A DNA stretch of 31,756 nt from an uncultured Oscillospiraceae bacterium (GTDB lineage Bacteria > Bacillota > Clostridia > Oscillospirales > Acutalibacteraceae), in the NCBI GenBank assembly GCA_900540865.1, contig UQHH01000026.1, positions 1 to 31,756 of the forward strand, written 5' to 3'. The translations under genes were made by a program, and so were the position numbers. This document shows positions 8,267 through 15,990 of this stretch, piece after piece; position 1 is the first letter of the stretch, and every line of letters begins with the position of its first letter. The notes under the pieces were generated by a model. The model made no database searches, was not told the origin of the DNA, and saw only the letters and a list, made by a program, of their open reading frames with translations.

Positions 8267-9376
8267 TTATTTTTCGCAAATAGCTAGCGGCTTAATGTGT
8301 TGCGCTTGCCATTTGCCAATTTGGGCGTCATATGTACATAACTCATCCGGGTTCATAAACGTGCAGATCGGGCAACTATATAACCACTCACATTGCTTGC
8401 ATTTTTCATGTGCAATCGGCTTGTGCCAATAGTTCATCAGCAGCTTTTTATACAGCATGGGAAATGGTTCGGATAATATATTGCCAATAACCTGGGACGG
8501 GGCCTGGAAGCATGGGATAAGATTGCCACAGCAATCAATATACATCTTACCACAAAAACAGCTGTCAGAATCCCGCCTTTTAAAGAAGTTTTGCGCGCCG
8601 CACGGGTTCATTTGGGACATATCGATTGGTTTTTTTTCAGCGCGAACACACTGTACGGAAGCAAAACGCGCATTTATCCGCCGCTGCATAGACGGAGCGA
8701 TGTTATCAGGCAGCAATACGGTAGCATATTTGAATTCGACCAAGCCGGAGAGGAATTCGTCATTGATTTCCTCACTACATAGATAAGCGATTACCGGAAC
8801 ATCTTTTTCAAGCATCCTTAAATCACAATAATCATTGACCAGCAGATGAAGCCCTGCGCCATGCTGTTTGATATAATCCATTAATTGGACTAGTCCCGGA
8901 TACGCCGTTACGATACCGCCTGTTAAAACGAAAGAAAGAAACCCCGCGGCAATAAGCATATCCACTATCCTTTGCCATTGTTCGACTTCAAGCGAACCCT
9001 CACGGTCAACATAACACCGGCACGGTGCGCAGAATTTTTCCCGGCATTTTTCGGCGGAAGCTACGCACTGATTGGTCAGCTGCAAAAATGCGCATTCCGC
9101 TTGGGGCACCCTGAGATCCGACCGCATCAGCATATAAGTATTGTATAACCTGTATCTATCGATATAGTATCTCTCTTGCGAAAAAAAGCCCATGCCTTGT
9201 TTGCACAGTTCGGTGAGAAACGGTTCTTCCTCACACGCCATGCCGTTATGGACGGCATCCATAATATCCGTTTCATGTTTGTCGAGTGCGATGACCCTTT
9301 CCTCGCTTATGTTATAAATAACGCCGCACGTAATCCCTTTAATGAAATAGCAATCATTTCCTAATTGAAAATACAT
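8267..9376 (-). CDS. Divergent radical SAM-like/SPASM partner protein of the RiPP operon
   Basis: 369 residues. The N-terminus (about 1-70; GVIYNISEERVIALDKHETD) resembles a PqqD-like RiPP recognition element. The barrel entry FLQLTNQC is followed not by CX3CX2C but by cysteines at 104, 111, 116, 119 and 121. The usual GGEP motif is LTGGIVTAYPG. The C-terminal third is a good SPASM-type cysteine domain: CFCGKMYIDCCGNLIPC, then CKQC, CPIC and a final C. So auxiliary Fe-S clusters are likely, while classical SAM binding and cleavage is doubtful. It may be a partner, or an enzyme with an unusual cluster. ATG has an AAAGGAAATG site and begins 13 bases after the upstream enzyme's stop; the stop lies 17 bases before the precursor start and overlaps its leader region. 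Confidence 0.75.
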   Translation of the reverse strand: MYFQLGNDCYFIKGITCGVIYNISEERVIALDKHETDIMDAVHNGMACEEEPFLTELCKQGMGFFSQERYYIDRYRLYNTYMLMRSDLRVPQAECAFLQLTNQCVASAEKCREKFCAPCRCYVDREGSLEVEQWQRIVDMLIAAGFLSFVLTGGIVTAYPGLVQLMDYIKQHGAGLHLLVNDYCDLRMLEKDVPVIAYLCSEEINDEFLSGLVEFKYATVLLPDNIAPSMQRRINARFASVQCVRAEKKPIDMSQMNPCGAQNFFKRRDSDSCFCGKMYIDCCGNLIPCFQAPSQVIGNILSEPFPMLYKKLLMNYWHKPIAHEKCKQCEWLYSCPICTFMNPDELCTYDAQIGKWQAQHIKPLAICEK

Positions 9377-9389
9377 CGAATCATTTCCT

Positions 9390-10772
9390 TTAATCCACGA
9401 TTTGGCCCAACCTGTTTTTTAAGTCCATATAGTAAGAGGTAACGATATTGTTCAATTGGTTTGGCTGGGACTCCATCAGGTCTACATAGTCTTTCATAAG
9501 TTTTACTGCGCCGGCATATCTGTCTTGGCAATATTGATCTGGAATATTTAAAACACCTTGCTCTGTGGCCCGTGAGTAACACATTCCGCACAGCCTGGAT
9601 ACATTGCAGCGCGCACATTGATCACTGTTTTGATTCATCCGTTCAATATAATGCACAATTTTCCGGTAGTCCAGGCCAGTATCAACGGTTCCGATTGGAA
9701 AGTCGCCATTCATGCGCTCACATATATGTATTTTGCCATCAATTGTGACATAAATCTTTTCGCCGGGAACGCAGGACGCCGTGTAGGGCATAAAAGGCAA
9801 TCTTTGCTCACACTCTATCGGATGGCATCCGAACTCAATGTACTCGTATGCAAACAGCGCCATGAGCAGATTCTTTTGAGACAGAATCATCCCTTCATTA
9901 TCCGCCATTTGAAAATACGAGTCGTGCAGCTCCCGCATTTGCGCAAAGAAATGCTCTTTTTCTTCTGGGGTAAATTGCTCGTAATAATCCGTTTCACGGT
10001 CATTTATCATATTGCATAAAAGTACAAACAAATCGTTCTCATTTACGAATTTATTGAGCTTATAGAGATCTGTTCGATAATCCATGGATATGCTAATGCC
10101 CAGCTTACGGTAATCTGGATACTTTTGTTTGAAGTCCATCACATGCTGGAAAACGGTGTCGAAGGTCCCCGTTCCGTCTGCGCGCACCCGATTCCGATCA
10201 TGATCTTCTTTATCGCCATCCAAACTGATGATAACAGAAAACTCCCGATCCACAAAAAAATCAATGATGTCACTATTGAGCAGCGTCGCGTTTGTGGTGA
10301 TATTATATTCCGCATGAAAGTCCGGGTATTTACTTTCTACGTATTCTACAATCTTCTTAATAAGCGCGAAATGAATTAGCGGTTCCCCTCCATAAAACGT
10401 AATCATAGGATTGCGCATCGGGTTTATTTGATGGGTCACGGAGAAGCCCTTCATATATAAATCAATTGCTTTCACGGCCGTTTCATAAGCCATGTTTTCT
10501 TTTCCGTGATTCCGGGTATTTGCGTAATGCTCACTGTAGCAACAATATTTACACCGCAAATTGCACGCCTGCGTCATTTCCAGTATCAATTGCTTATACC
10601 CCAAATGACGCAAATGCTCTTTTACTTGTTCTTGCGTAACGGCAGATGCGCATTTTCTTTTCTCTTGGACGAGGTATCGCGCAGGAATCGATACCTTTGG
10701 AAAGATAAAACCACTGGCGTCATCATAGAAATAGTCATTCCCCTTACTGGATTGAAACGAAATTCCCCGCAT
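9390..10772 (-). CDS. Radical SAM/SPASM peptide maturase
   Basis: 460 residues, first gene of the operon. The radical SAM cluster motif is canonical: LEMTQAC-NLRC-KYC with Cys 70, 74 and 77. ITFYGGEPLIHF gives the SAM-binding GGEP motif, and ITTNATLL and VIISLDG follow in the expected order. A C-terminal SPASM domain binds auxiliary clusters: HICERMNGDFPIG, then CARC, CGMC and a final C before DRYAG. Enzymes of this family reductively cleave SAM and install thioether or other crosslinks on Cys-containing precursor peptides; the substrate here is inferred to be the cysteine-repeat peptide two genes downstream. ATG is preceded by AAAGGAGGG. No protease or exporter gene lies in the operon. Confidence 0.88.
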   Translation of the reverse strand: MRGISFQSSKGNDYFYDDASGFIFPKVSIPARYLVQEKRKCASAVTQEQVKEHLRHLGYKQLILEMTQACNLRCKYCCYSEHYANTRNHGKENMAYETAVKAIDLYMKGFSVTHQINPMRNPMITFYGGEPLIHFALIKKIVEYVESKYPDFHAEYNITTNATLLNSDIIDFFVDREFSVIISLDGDKEDHDRNRVRADGTGTFDTVFQHVMDFKQKYPDYRKLGISISMDYRTDLYKLNKFVNENDLFVLLCNMINDRETDYYEQFTPEEKEHFFAQMRELHDSYFQMADNEGMILSQKNLLMALFAYEYIEFGCHPIECEQRLPFMPYTASCVPGEKIYVTIDGKIHICERMNGDFPIGTVDTGLDYRKIVHYIERMNQNSDQCARCNVSRLCGMCYSRATEQGVLNIPDQYCQDRYAGAVKLMKDYVDLMESQPNQLNNIVTSYYMDLKNRLGQIVD

Positions 10773-10798
10773 AAACCGTCCCTCCTTTCGCAGGAAAA

Positions 10799-10930
10799 TT
10801 AATTTTTCAAAGCTTTTCTATAGATTTCAAGTGCTTTCATGCCTAATACGGATAAGTACAGCGAGGCCATGCGCCTATTGGGAAGGCAGTTATCAAAGCG
10901 AATAGTATCAAATTCATTGAGTGCTTTAAG
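10799..10930 (-). pseudogene. Possible gene remnant upstream of the radical SAM gene
   Basis: An open frame without a credible start or ribosome site reads FDTIRFDNCLPNRRMASLYL and then SVLGMKALEIYRKALKN before TAA at 10801-10799. The amino acid mix looks protein-like, resembling the C-terminus of a larger gene, and the upstream part ends at an in-frame stop near 10931. I do not recognise it. It could equally be chance coding character in the 5' UTR of the RiPP operon. Confidence 0.2.
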
Positions 10931-10934
10931 TCAA
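10904..10934 (-). promoter_or_regulatory. Candidate promoter of the RiPP operon
   Basis: Minus strand TTGACT (10934-10929) and GATACT (10909-10904) with a 19-base spacer, which is longer than ideal. It lies about 130 bases before the first radical SAM gene. Confidence 0.35.
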
Positions 10935-11220
10935 GATTTATCATGTTTTCGTCTATATTATTAATATTATCTATTTATACCTTTATTATAAATAATATTG
11001 TTAAATATGTCAAGAGTAATTTCCACTTTATGATGTTTATTTATCCAAATATCACATTAGAGAGTAGCGCAGCAGCAGCAACCGCTAGGAACCAGTTCCA
11101 TCTGGAGTGTAGGTTTAGAACCCCTGTCACCCTTACACGACGTCGCTTTTCCTCTTCGCAAAAGGTCACACAGGGAGTAAATGCGGTTAAGGCGGAAGAG
11201 CATTTTATTATAAAATTACT
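10935..11220. other. Intergenic region between divergent RiPP operon and MATE gene
   Basis: An AT-rich half (to about 11050) is followed by a GC-richer half containing GGAAC-CA-GTTCC and TAGCG...CGCTA inverted repeats. A minus-strand frame at 11203-11057 would encode 48 residues ending PSGCCCCATL, but it has no ribosome binding site. No gene is supported here; it may hold remnants of older sequence. Confidence 0.4.
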
Positions 11221-11249
11221 TTGACAAACCGGTCTAAATTTGCTACACT
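11221..11249 (+). promoter_or_regulatory. Promoter for the MATE-kinase gene
   Basis: TTGACA at 11221-11226 and TACACT at 11244-11249 with a 17-base spacer, a near-consensus sigma-A promoter. Transcription would start near 11256, about 125 bases before the start codon. Confidence 0.8.
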
Positions 11250-11268
11250 ATTCTAGTCGAACAGCCAA

Positions 11269-11301
11269 AAGAGCGTAGAATCACGACGATTCTGCGCTCT
11301 T
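11269..11301 (+). terminator. Leader terminator (attenuator candidate) before the MATE gene
   Basis: AAGAGCG-T-AGAATC pairs with GATTCT-G-CGCTCTT, a stem of about 13 pairs, followed by ATTTTTTT. It lies between the promoter and the MATE start codon, so expression needs readthrough. An alternative is that the promoter makes only a short RNA of about 55 nt and a separate start drives the gene. Confidence 0.7.
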
Positions 11302-11381
11302 ATTTTTTTGTTCTTCGTAGTTTTCAGGCAGCTTTCTCTCTGATAAAGACTCCACATAATCTCATTTTTCAGGAGGCGTTT

Positions 11382-13406
11382 ATGAATCAGTCAGAAAACA
11401 GTAAATTTTTGGGAACCGAGAAAATTTCAAAGTTGATGCTGAAATTTTCTGTTCCCTGCGTGCTCTCTCTTTTGGTGAGCGCTCTTTATAATATTGTTGA
11501 CCAAATTTTTATTGGCAACAGTGAATTGAGCGCTCTCGGAAATGCGGCAACCGGTATTGTTTTCCCAATTTTTATTATTGCACAGGCCTTTGCGTGGTGT
11601 TTTGGCGACGGTTGCGCCGCTTATCTAAACATTTGCCAAGGGAAAAAAGACACACAATCCGCACACAAAGCAATCGGCACCGGAATTATCATTACAATTT
11701 TTGCAAGTGTTGCGCTGATGGCCATATTTTTCCCGCTGAAAACGCAGCTTCTCACCTTATTTGGCGCGTCAGAAAACAGCATCGGAATGGCGGTTGAATA
11801 TTTTAATATTATTTTGGCATTTTTTCCACTATATATGCTGTCTAATATGATGAATGCTGTGATTCGCGCGGACGGAAGCCCCACATGGTCAATGGCTTCT
11901 ATGCTGCTTGGCGCAATAATAAACATTATATTGGATCCCATATTCATTTTCGGGCTGCACTGGGGCATGAAAGGCGCAGCTCTTGCTACCGTTATTGGAC
12001 AATGCGTCTCCTTTATCATCAGCTTAATCTATTTCTTCCGCACAAAGACCTTTCAGCTGACAAAGAAGAGCTTTGTTCCCGACTTCAAAGCGTTTTCAGG
12101 TGCATTGAGGCTGGGTACTTCTTCCTTCATTACGCAGATGACCATTGTCATTATCTCACTGGTCTGTAACATTATGCTGGCGAAATACGGAGCAATGTCA
12201 CAATACGGTGTAGATATTCCAATTGCCATTATCGGAATAGAAAGCAAGGTCTTTACCGTTGTAATTAACCTGGTTGTTGGCATCGTGCTTGGCTGCCAAC
12301 CGATTATAGGATACAATATCGGAGCGAAAAATTACGGCAGAGTCAAGCAGCTATATAAATCTATTCTTATATGTACGATTCTGATTGGTGCAGCTTCCAC
12401 ACTGCTTTTTGAATTAGCGCCACATGCGGTCGTTGGCATTTTTGGAAATCCTACAAACATACCCAACCCTGATGATTATTGGATTTTTGCCGAAAAAACC
12501 TTCCGTATTTTTCTTTCCTTGATTACCTTTACCTGCACCATCAAAATGACCTCTATTTTCTTTCAGGCTGTTGGGAAACCAATACAGGCGGTCATTGCTT
12601 CTATGATTCGAGATATTGTCTGCTTTATTCCGCTAATCGTTACTTTGCCTGTTTTTCTTGGAATTGAGGGAATATTATTCGCAGCGCCAATCGCAGATTT
12701 TATTGCCATGATAGTGGCAGCGGCACTGACCGTAGCATTTTTTAAAACATTGATGAAAAATCATTCCGAGGAAAAGCCCAAAACCGCCCTCAAGCCATCA
12801 AAGAAGGGTGTTATTGTCACAATTAGCAGAGAACATGGTTCCTCCGGAAAGCAAATCGGAAAGCTGGTTGCCGAAAAACTAGGAATTCCTTTCTATTATA
12901 AAGAAATGACGGCACTTGCGGCACAAGAAAGCGGGCTTGACCGAGAATTCATTTCCGAACTCAACGCCAATTCTCCTGCCATTCTTCACAGCCTTTATCT
13001 CAGTACAGAGATTGTACAGCAAGCGATTGCCGCCCAGGATAAGGTAATTCGTAAAATTGCGGATAACGGAAGCTGTGTAATCGTAGGCAGAGCCGCAGAC
13101 TATGTCCTGCGTCATTATAAAGAGGTAGTCAGAATCTTTATTTACGCCACTGAGGATTACCGTATACAACGTGTTATGGAGGTGTATGGAGACAATACGG
13201 AAGAAGCAAAAAAGAATATTCGCCGCTCCGACGAGGCAAGGGCAGCATATTATAAAAATATTACCGGAAAGCCTTGGGGATACAGGCACAATTATGACTT
13301 ACTTGTGGATAGTTCGATTGGAATGCAAAGCTGTGTAAACACGATATTTGAATACGTCGCCAGCACAAAGAAGTCAAGAATTGTATCAATTTCAAAAGAG
13401 ACGTAA
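11382..13406 (+). CDS. MATE family efflux transporter fused to a cytidylate-kinase-like domain
   Basis: 674 residues. Residues 1 to about 455 form a typical twelve-helix MATE/DinF-type multidrug cation antiporter, opening with LMLKFSVPCVLSLLVSALYN and VDQIFIG. A basic, proline-containing linker follows. From about residue 473 a soluble domain starts with VIVTISREHGSSGKQIGKLV and continues with AEKLGIPFYYKEM, CVIVGRAADYVLR and a final YDLLVDSS. This matches the cytidylate kinase-like family (Cytidylate_kin2), which lacks a textbook P-loop, so real kinase activity is uncertain. Such fusions are known in Clostridia genomes, but their role is not. ATG has an AGGAGGC site. The gene is alone on this strand, convergent with purD and divergent from the RiPP operon; nothing links it to peptide export. 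Confidence 0.88.
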   Translation: MNQSENSKFLGTEKISKLMLKFSVPCVLSLLVSALYNIVDQIFIGNSELSALGNAATGIVFPIFIIAQAFAWCFGDGCAAYLNICQGKKDTQSAHKAIGTGIIITIFASVALMAIFFPLKTQLLTLFGASENSIGMAVEYFNIILAFFPLYMLSNMMNAVIRADGSPTWSMASMLLGAIINIILDPIFIFGLHWGMKGAALATVIGQCVSFIISLIYFFRTKTFQLTKKSFVPDFKAFSGALRLGTSSFITQMTIVIISLVCNIMLAKYGAMSQYGVDIPIAIIGIESKVFTVVINLVVGIVLGCQPIIGYNIGAKNYGRVKQLYKSILICTILIGAASTLLFELAPHAVVGIFGNPTNIPNPDDYWIFAEKTFRIFLSLITFTCTIKMTSIFFQAVGKPIQAVIASMIRDIVCFIPLIVTLPVFLGIEGILFAAPIADFIAMIVAAALTVAFFKTLMKNHSEEKPKTALKPSKKGVIVTISREHGSSGKQIGKLVAEKLGIPFYYKEMTALAAQESGLDREFISELNANSPAILHSLYLSTEIVQQAIAAQDKVIRKIADNGSCVIVGRAADYVLRHYKEVVRIFIYATEDYRIQRVMEVYGDNTEEAKKNIRRSDEARAAYYKNITGKPWGYRHNYDLLVDSSIGMQSCVNTIFEYVASTKKSRIVSISKET

Positions 13407-13454
13407 GAGCGCTTCCATTTGTTAGTCAGCGTTTTTCTCTCCAAAAAAGCAGAG

Positions 13455-13485
13455 AAAGGCCGCAGCATATTCCGCTGCGGCCTTT
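13455..13485. terminator. Bidirectional terminator between the MATE gene and purD
   Basis: AAAGGCCGCAGC pairs perfectly with GCTGCGGCCTTT around a 7-base loop. It lies between two convergent genes. Flanking A and T runs are short, but stem strength supports termination from both sides. Confidence 0.75.
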
Positions 13486-13492
13486 CAACGCA

Positions 13493-14758
13493 TTATTTTA
13501 TTTTTCCGATGTCCCGGCGGTAAAACGCGCCTTCAAATGAAATTTTTCCGACCGCGCCGTAGGCTTTGTCAAGCGCGTCCTCAAGCGTAGGGGCCACAGC
13601 AGTAACGCCCAATACCCTGCCGCCGTTCGTATAAAAGTCCCCTTCTTCGTAAACGGTGCCGGCATGGTATACCGTGGCACCGGCCACCTGCCCATCGTCA
13701 TTGAGTCCTTCAATCCGCAAGCCCTTTTCATAGCTACCCGGATAGCCGCCGCTTGCTATGACAACGCATGCGCAGGCCTCCTCCGACCATTCAATTTCAA
13801 GCTCTGCGAGCTTTTCGTCTATGACCGCGTCGCATATATTGAGTAAATCTGTTTTAAGGCGCGGAAGCACGACCTGCGCTTCCGGGTCGCCAAAACGCGC
13901 GTTATATTCGATAACCTTCGGCCCGTCCGGTGTAAGCATCAGCCCAAAATAAAGACAGCCCTTAAATGGGCACCCTTCCTGCCGCATGGCGGCGATGGTA
14001 GGCTCGAATATTGTCTGCTGGCAAAGCTGTGCGATTTCGTCCGTATAGTACGGGTTTGGGCTTATTGTACCCATACCGCCCGTATTGAGCCCCTGGTCGC
14101 CGTCGAGCGCACGCTTATGGTCTTTGGAGGAAACCATCGGCTTTACGCATTTGCCGTCCGTAAAGGCCAGTACGGAAACCTCAGGCCCTGTCAGGAATTC
14201 CTCAATGACGACGCGGTTGCCTGAAGCGCCGAACTTTTTGTCTTCCATGATGGCGCGCACGGCCTCATGGGCTTCTTCGAGCGTCTGCGCGATAATGACG
14301 CCTTTGCCGAGCGCCAGCCCGTCCGCCTTGACGACGACGGGCGCTTTGCCCTGTTCATCTATATACGCGATTGCCGCGTCCGGGGTGTCGAACACCTCGT
14401 AACGGGCAGTAGGAATATTGTATTTCTTCATCAGGTTTTTTGAGAACACCTTGCTCGCTTCAATCTGCGCGGCCTTTGCGTTCGGCCCAAACGCGCGGAT
14501 GCCCGCCTGCTCAAAGGCGTCGACCATTCCCGCGGCGAGCGGGTCGTCGGGCGCGACAAAAGCAAGGCCGATTTCGTTTTCCTTAGCAAACGCGACCATT
14601 TTTTCCTGGTCCATTACGGGGATGTCCACACACCTCGCGTCACGCGAGATGCCGCCGTTTCCCGGCGCGCAGTATAGTTTTTCCAAACGGCTGCTTTCCT
14701 TGATTTTGCGGATGAGCGCATGCTCGCGGCCGCCGCCGCCAATCATCAGTACGTTCAT
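13493..14758 (-). CDS. purD: Phosphoribosylamine--glycine ligase
   Basis: 421 residues, the normal length. PurD joins glycine to phosphoribosylamine using ATP, the second step of purine synthesis. It opens with the family signature MNVLMIGGGGREHALIRKI. It shows the ATP-grasp segments VVVKADGLALGKGVIIA and VVIEEFLTGPEVSVLAFTDG, and then NTGGMGTISP and YNARFGDPEAQVVLPRL. It is the last gene of the purine operon, 27 bases after the AICAR transformylase stop codon, with a GGGGAG site before ATG. A strong hairpin terminator follows. Confidence 0.96.
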   Translation of the reverse strand: MNVLMIGGGGREHALIRKIKESSRLEKLYCAPGNGGISRDARCVDIPVMDQEKMVAFAKENEIGLAFVAPDDPLAAGMVDAFEQAGIRAFGPNAKAAQIEASKVFSKNLMKKYNIPTARYEVFDTPDAAIAYIDEQGKAPVVVKADGLALGKGVIIAQTLEEAHEAVRAIMEDKKFGASGNRVVIEEFLTGPEVSVLAFTDGKCVKPMVSSKDHKRALDGDQGLNTGGMGTISPNPYYTDEIAQLCQQTIFEPTIAAMRQEGCPFKGCLYFGLMLTPDGPKVIEYNARFGDPEAQVVLPRLKTDLLNICDAVIDEKLAELEIEWSEEACACVVIASGGYPGSYEKGLRIEGLNDDGQVAGATVYHAGTVYEEGDFYTNGGRVLGVTAVAPTLEDALDKAYGAVGKISFEGAFYRRDIGKIK

Positions 14759-14785
14759 ATCCAGTATCTCCCCTGCTTTAATTTA

Positions 14786-15964
14786 TCAGTGGTGGAACAG
14801 GCGGATGCCCGTAAAGCACATAGTCATTCCGTATTTGTCACACGTGTCGATTACGTTATCGTCGCGGATGGAGCCGCCCGGCTGGGCGATAAATTCCACG
14901 CCGGAGCGCTTCGCGCGCTCGATGTTGTCGCCGAACGGGAAAAACGCGTCGCTGCCAAGGGCTACGCCGCTCAAATTCTGGAGCCACTGCTTTTTCTCTT
15001 CCCTTGTAAGCGGTTCGGGCTTTACCTTAAAGAACTGCTCCCAAACGCCGTCTGCCAGTACGTCCTCAAAATCGTCTGAAATATACACGTCAATGGTATT
15101 GTCGCGGTCGGGGCGGCGGATATTGTCGGTAAACTGTAAATTAAGAACCTTCGGGTGCTGGCGCAAAAACCAGATGTCCGCTTTGTTGCCGGCAAGGCGC
15201 GTACAGTGGATTCTCGACTGCTGTCCCGCGCCGACGCCGATTGCCTGCCCGTCCTTCGCGTAGCATACGGAATTCGATTGTGTATATTTCAGCGTAATGA
15301 GCGCTAAAATGAGGTCGCGCTTTGCGTCCTCGGTCAGTGTTTTGTTTTTTGTCGGGATGTCCCGCATAAGCATGGCCTCATCGATTTTCAGCTCATTGCG
15401 CCCCTGCTCGAACGTGACGCCGAACACGTCTTTATATTCCTTTTCGGAGGGCCTGTAGCCCTCATCAATTTTTACGATGTTATAGGTGCCCTTACGCTTG
15501 GATTTGAGCACCTCGAGCGCCTCGTCGGTGTAACCAGGCGCGATGATTCCGTCGGATACCTCGCGCTGGATAAGCCTTGCCGTCTGCACGTCGCAAACGT
15601 CTGAAAGCGCGATAAAATCGCCGTAGGAGGACATCCTGTCAGCGCCGCGCGCCTTTGCGTATGCGCTTGCAAGCGGAGAAAGCTCCAAATCATCGACAAA
15701 GTAAACCTTTTTGAGCGTATCGGAAAGCTCTGTCGCGACCGCCGCGCCCGCCGGGCTTACATGCTTGAAGGACGCCGCCGCCGGAAGGCCGGTCGCCGCC
15801 TTGAGCTCGCGCACGAGCTGCCAGGAATTGAACGCGTCGAGAAAATTGATGTAGCCCGGCTTGCCGTTTAACACGGTAATCGGCAGCTCCGAGGCGCCGC
15901 GCATAAAAATCCTCGAGGGCTTCTGGTTTGGGTTGCAGCCGTATTTTAACTCTAGCTCATTCAT
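14786..15964 (-). CDS. purH: Stand-alone AICAR formyltransferase (PurH C-terminal domain only)
   Basis: 392 residues from ATG 15964-15962, chosen because GGAGGC lies 8 bases upstream; a TTG seven codons earlier has no site. It formylates AICAR with 10-formyl-tetrahydrofolate to give FAICAR. The whole length matches the formyltransferase part of PurH: LELKYGCNPNQKPSRIF at the start, ASFKHVSPAGAAVA carrying the catalytic Lys-His, then LKYTQSNSVCYAKDGQAIGV and GAGQQSRIHCTRLA, and a C-terminal FIAQPGGSIRDDNVI. The MGS-like IMP cyclohydrolase domain that normally precedes it (about 200 residues) is absent. The preceding gene supplies that step with an unrelated enzyme. Confidence 0.93.
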   Translation of the reverse strand: MNELELKYGCNPNQKPSRIFMRGASELPITVLNGKPGYINFLDAFNSWQLVRELKAATGLPAAASFKHVSPAGAAVATELSDTLKKVYFVDDLELSPLASAYAKARGADRMSSYGDFIALSDVCDVQTARLIQREVSDGIIAPGYTDEALEVLKSKRKGTYNIVKIDEGYRPSEKEYKDVFGVTFEQGRNELKIDEAMLMRDIPTKNKTLTEDAKRDLILALITLKYTQSNSVCYAKDGQAIGVGAGQQSRIHCTRLAGNKADIWFLRQHPKVLNLQFTDNIRRPDRDNTIDVYISDDFEDVLADGVWEQFFKVKPEPLTREEKKQWLQNLSGVALGSDAFFPFGDNIERAKRSGVEFIAQPGGSIRDDNVIDTCDKYGMTMCFTGIRLFHH

Positions 15965-15990
15965 GTTATAATGCCTCCGTATCAAAACTC

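Noticed and set aside
8250..8279. Longer precursor start ten codons upstream
   Set aside because: It lacks a well-placed ribosome site, while the ATG at 8249 has GGAGGTG at good spacing.
7972..8283. Ala/Val-rich plus-strand ORF opposite the RiPP precursor
   Set aside because: It is the complement of the low-complexity precursor. The precursor frame has a GGAGGTG site and operon context; this one has neither.
11382..13406. MATE protein as the exporter of the RiPP product
   Set aside because: It is divergent, separated by about 600 bases with its own promoter and attenuator, and MATE pumps usually move small cations, not peptides.
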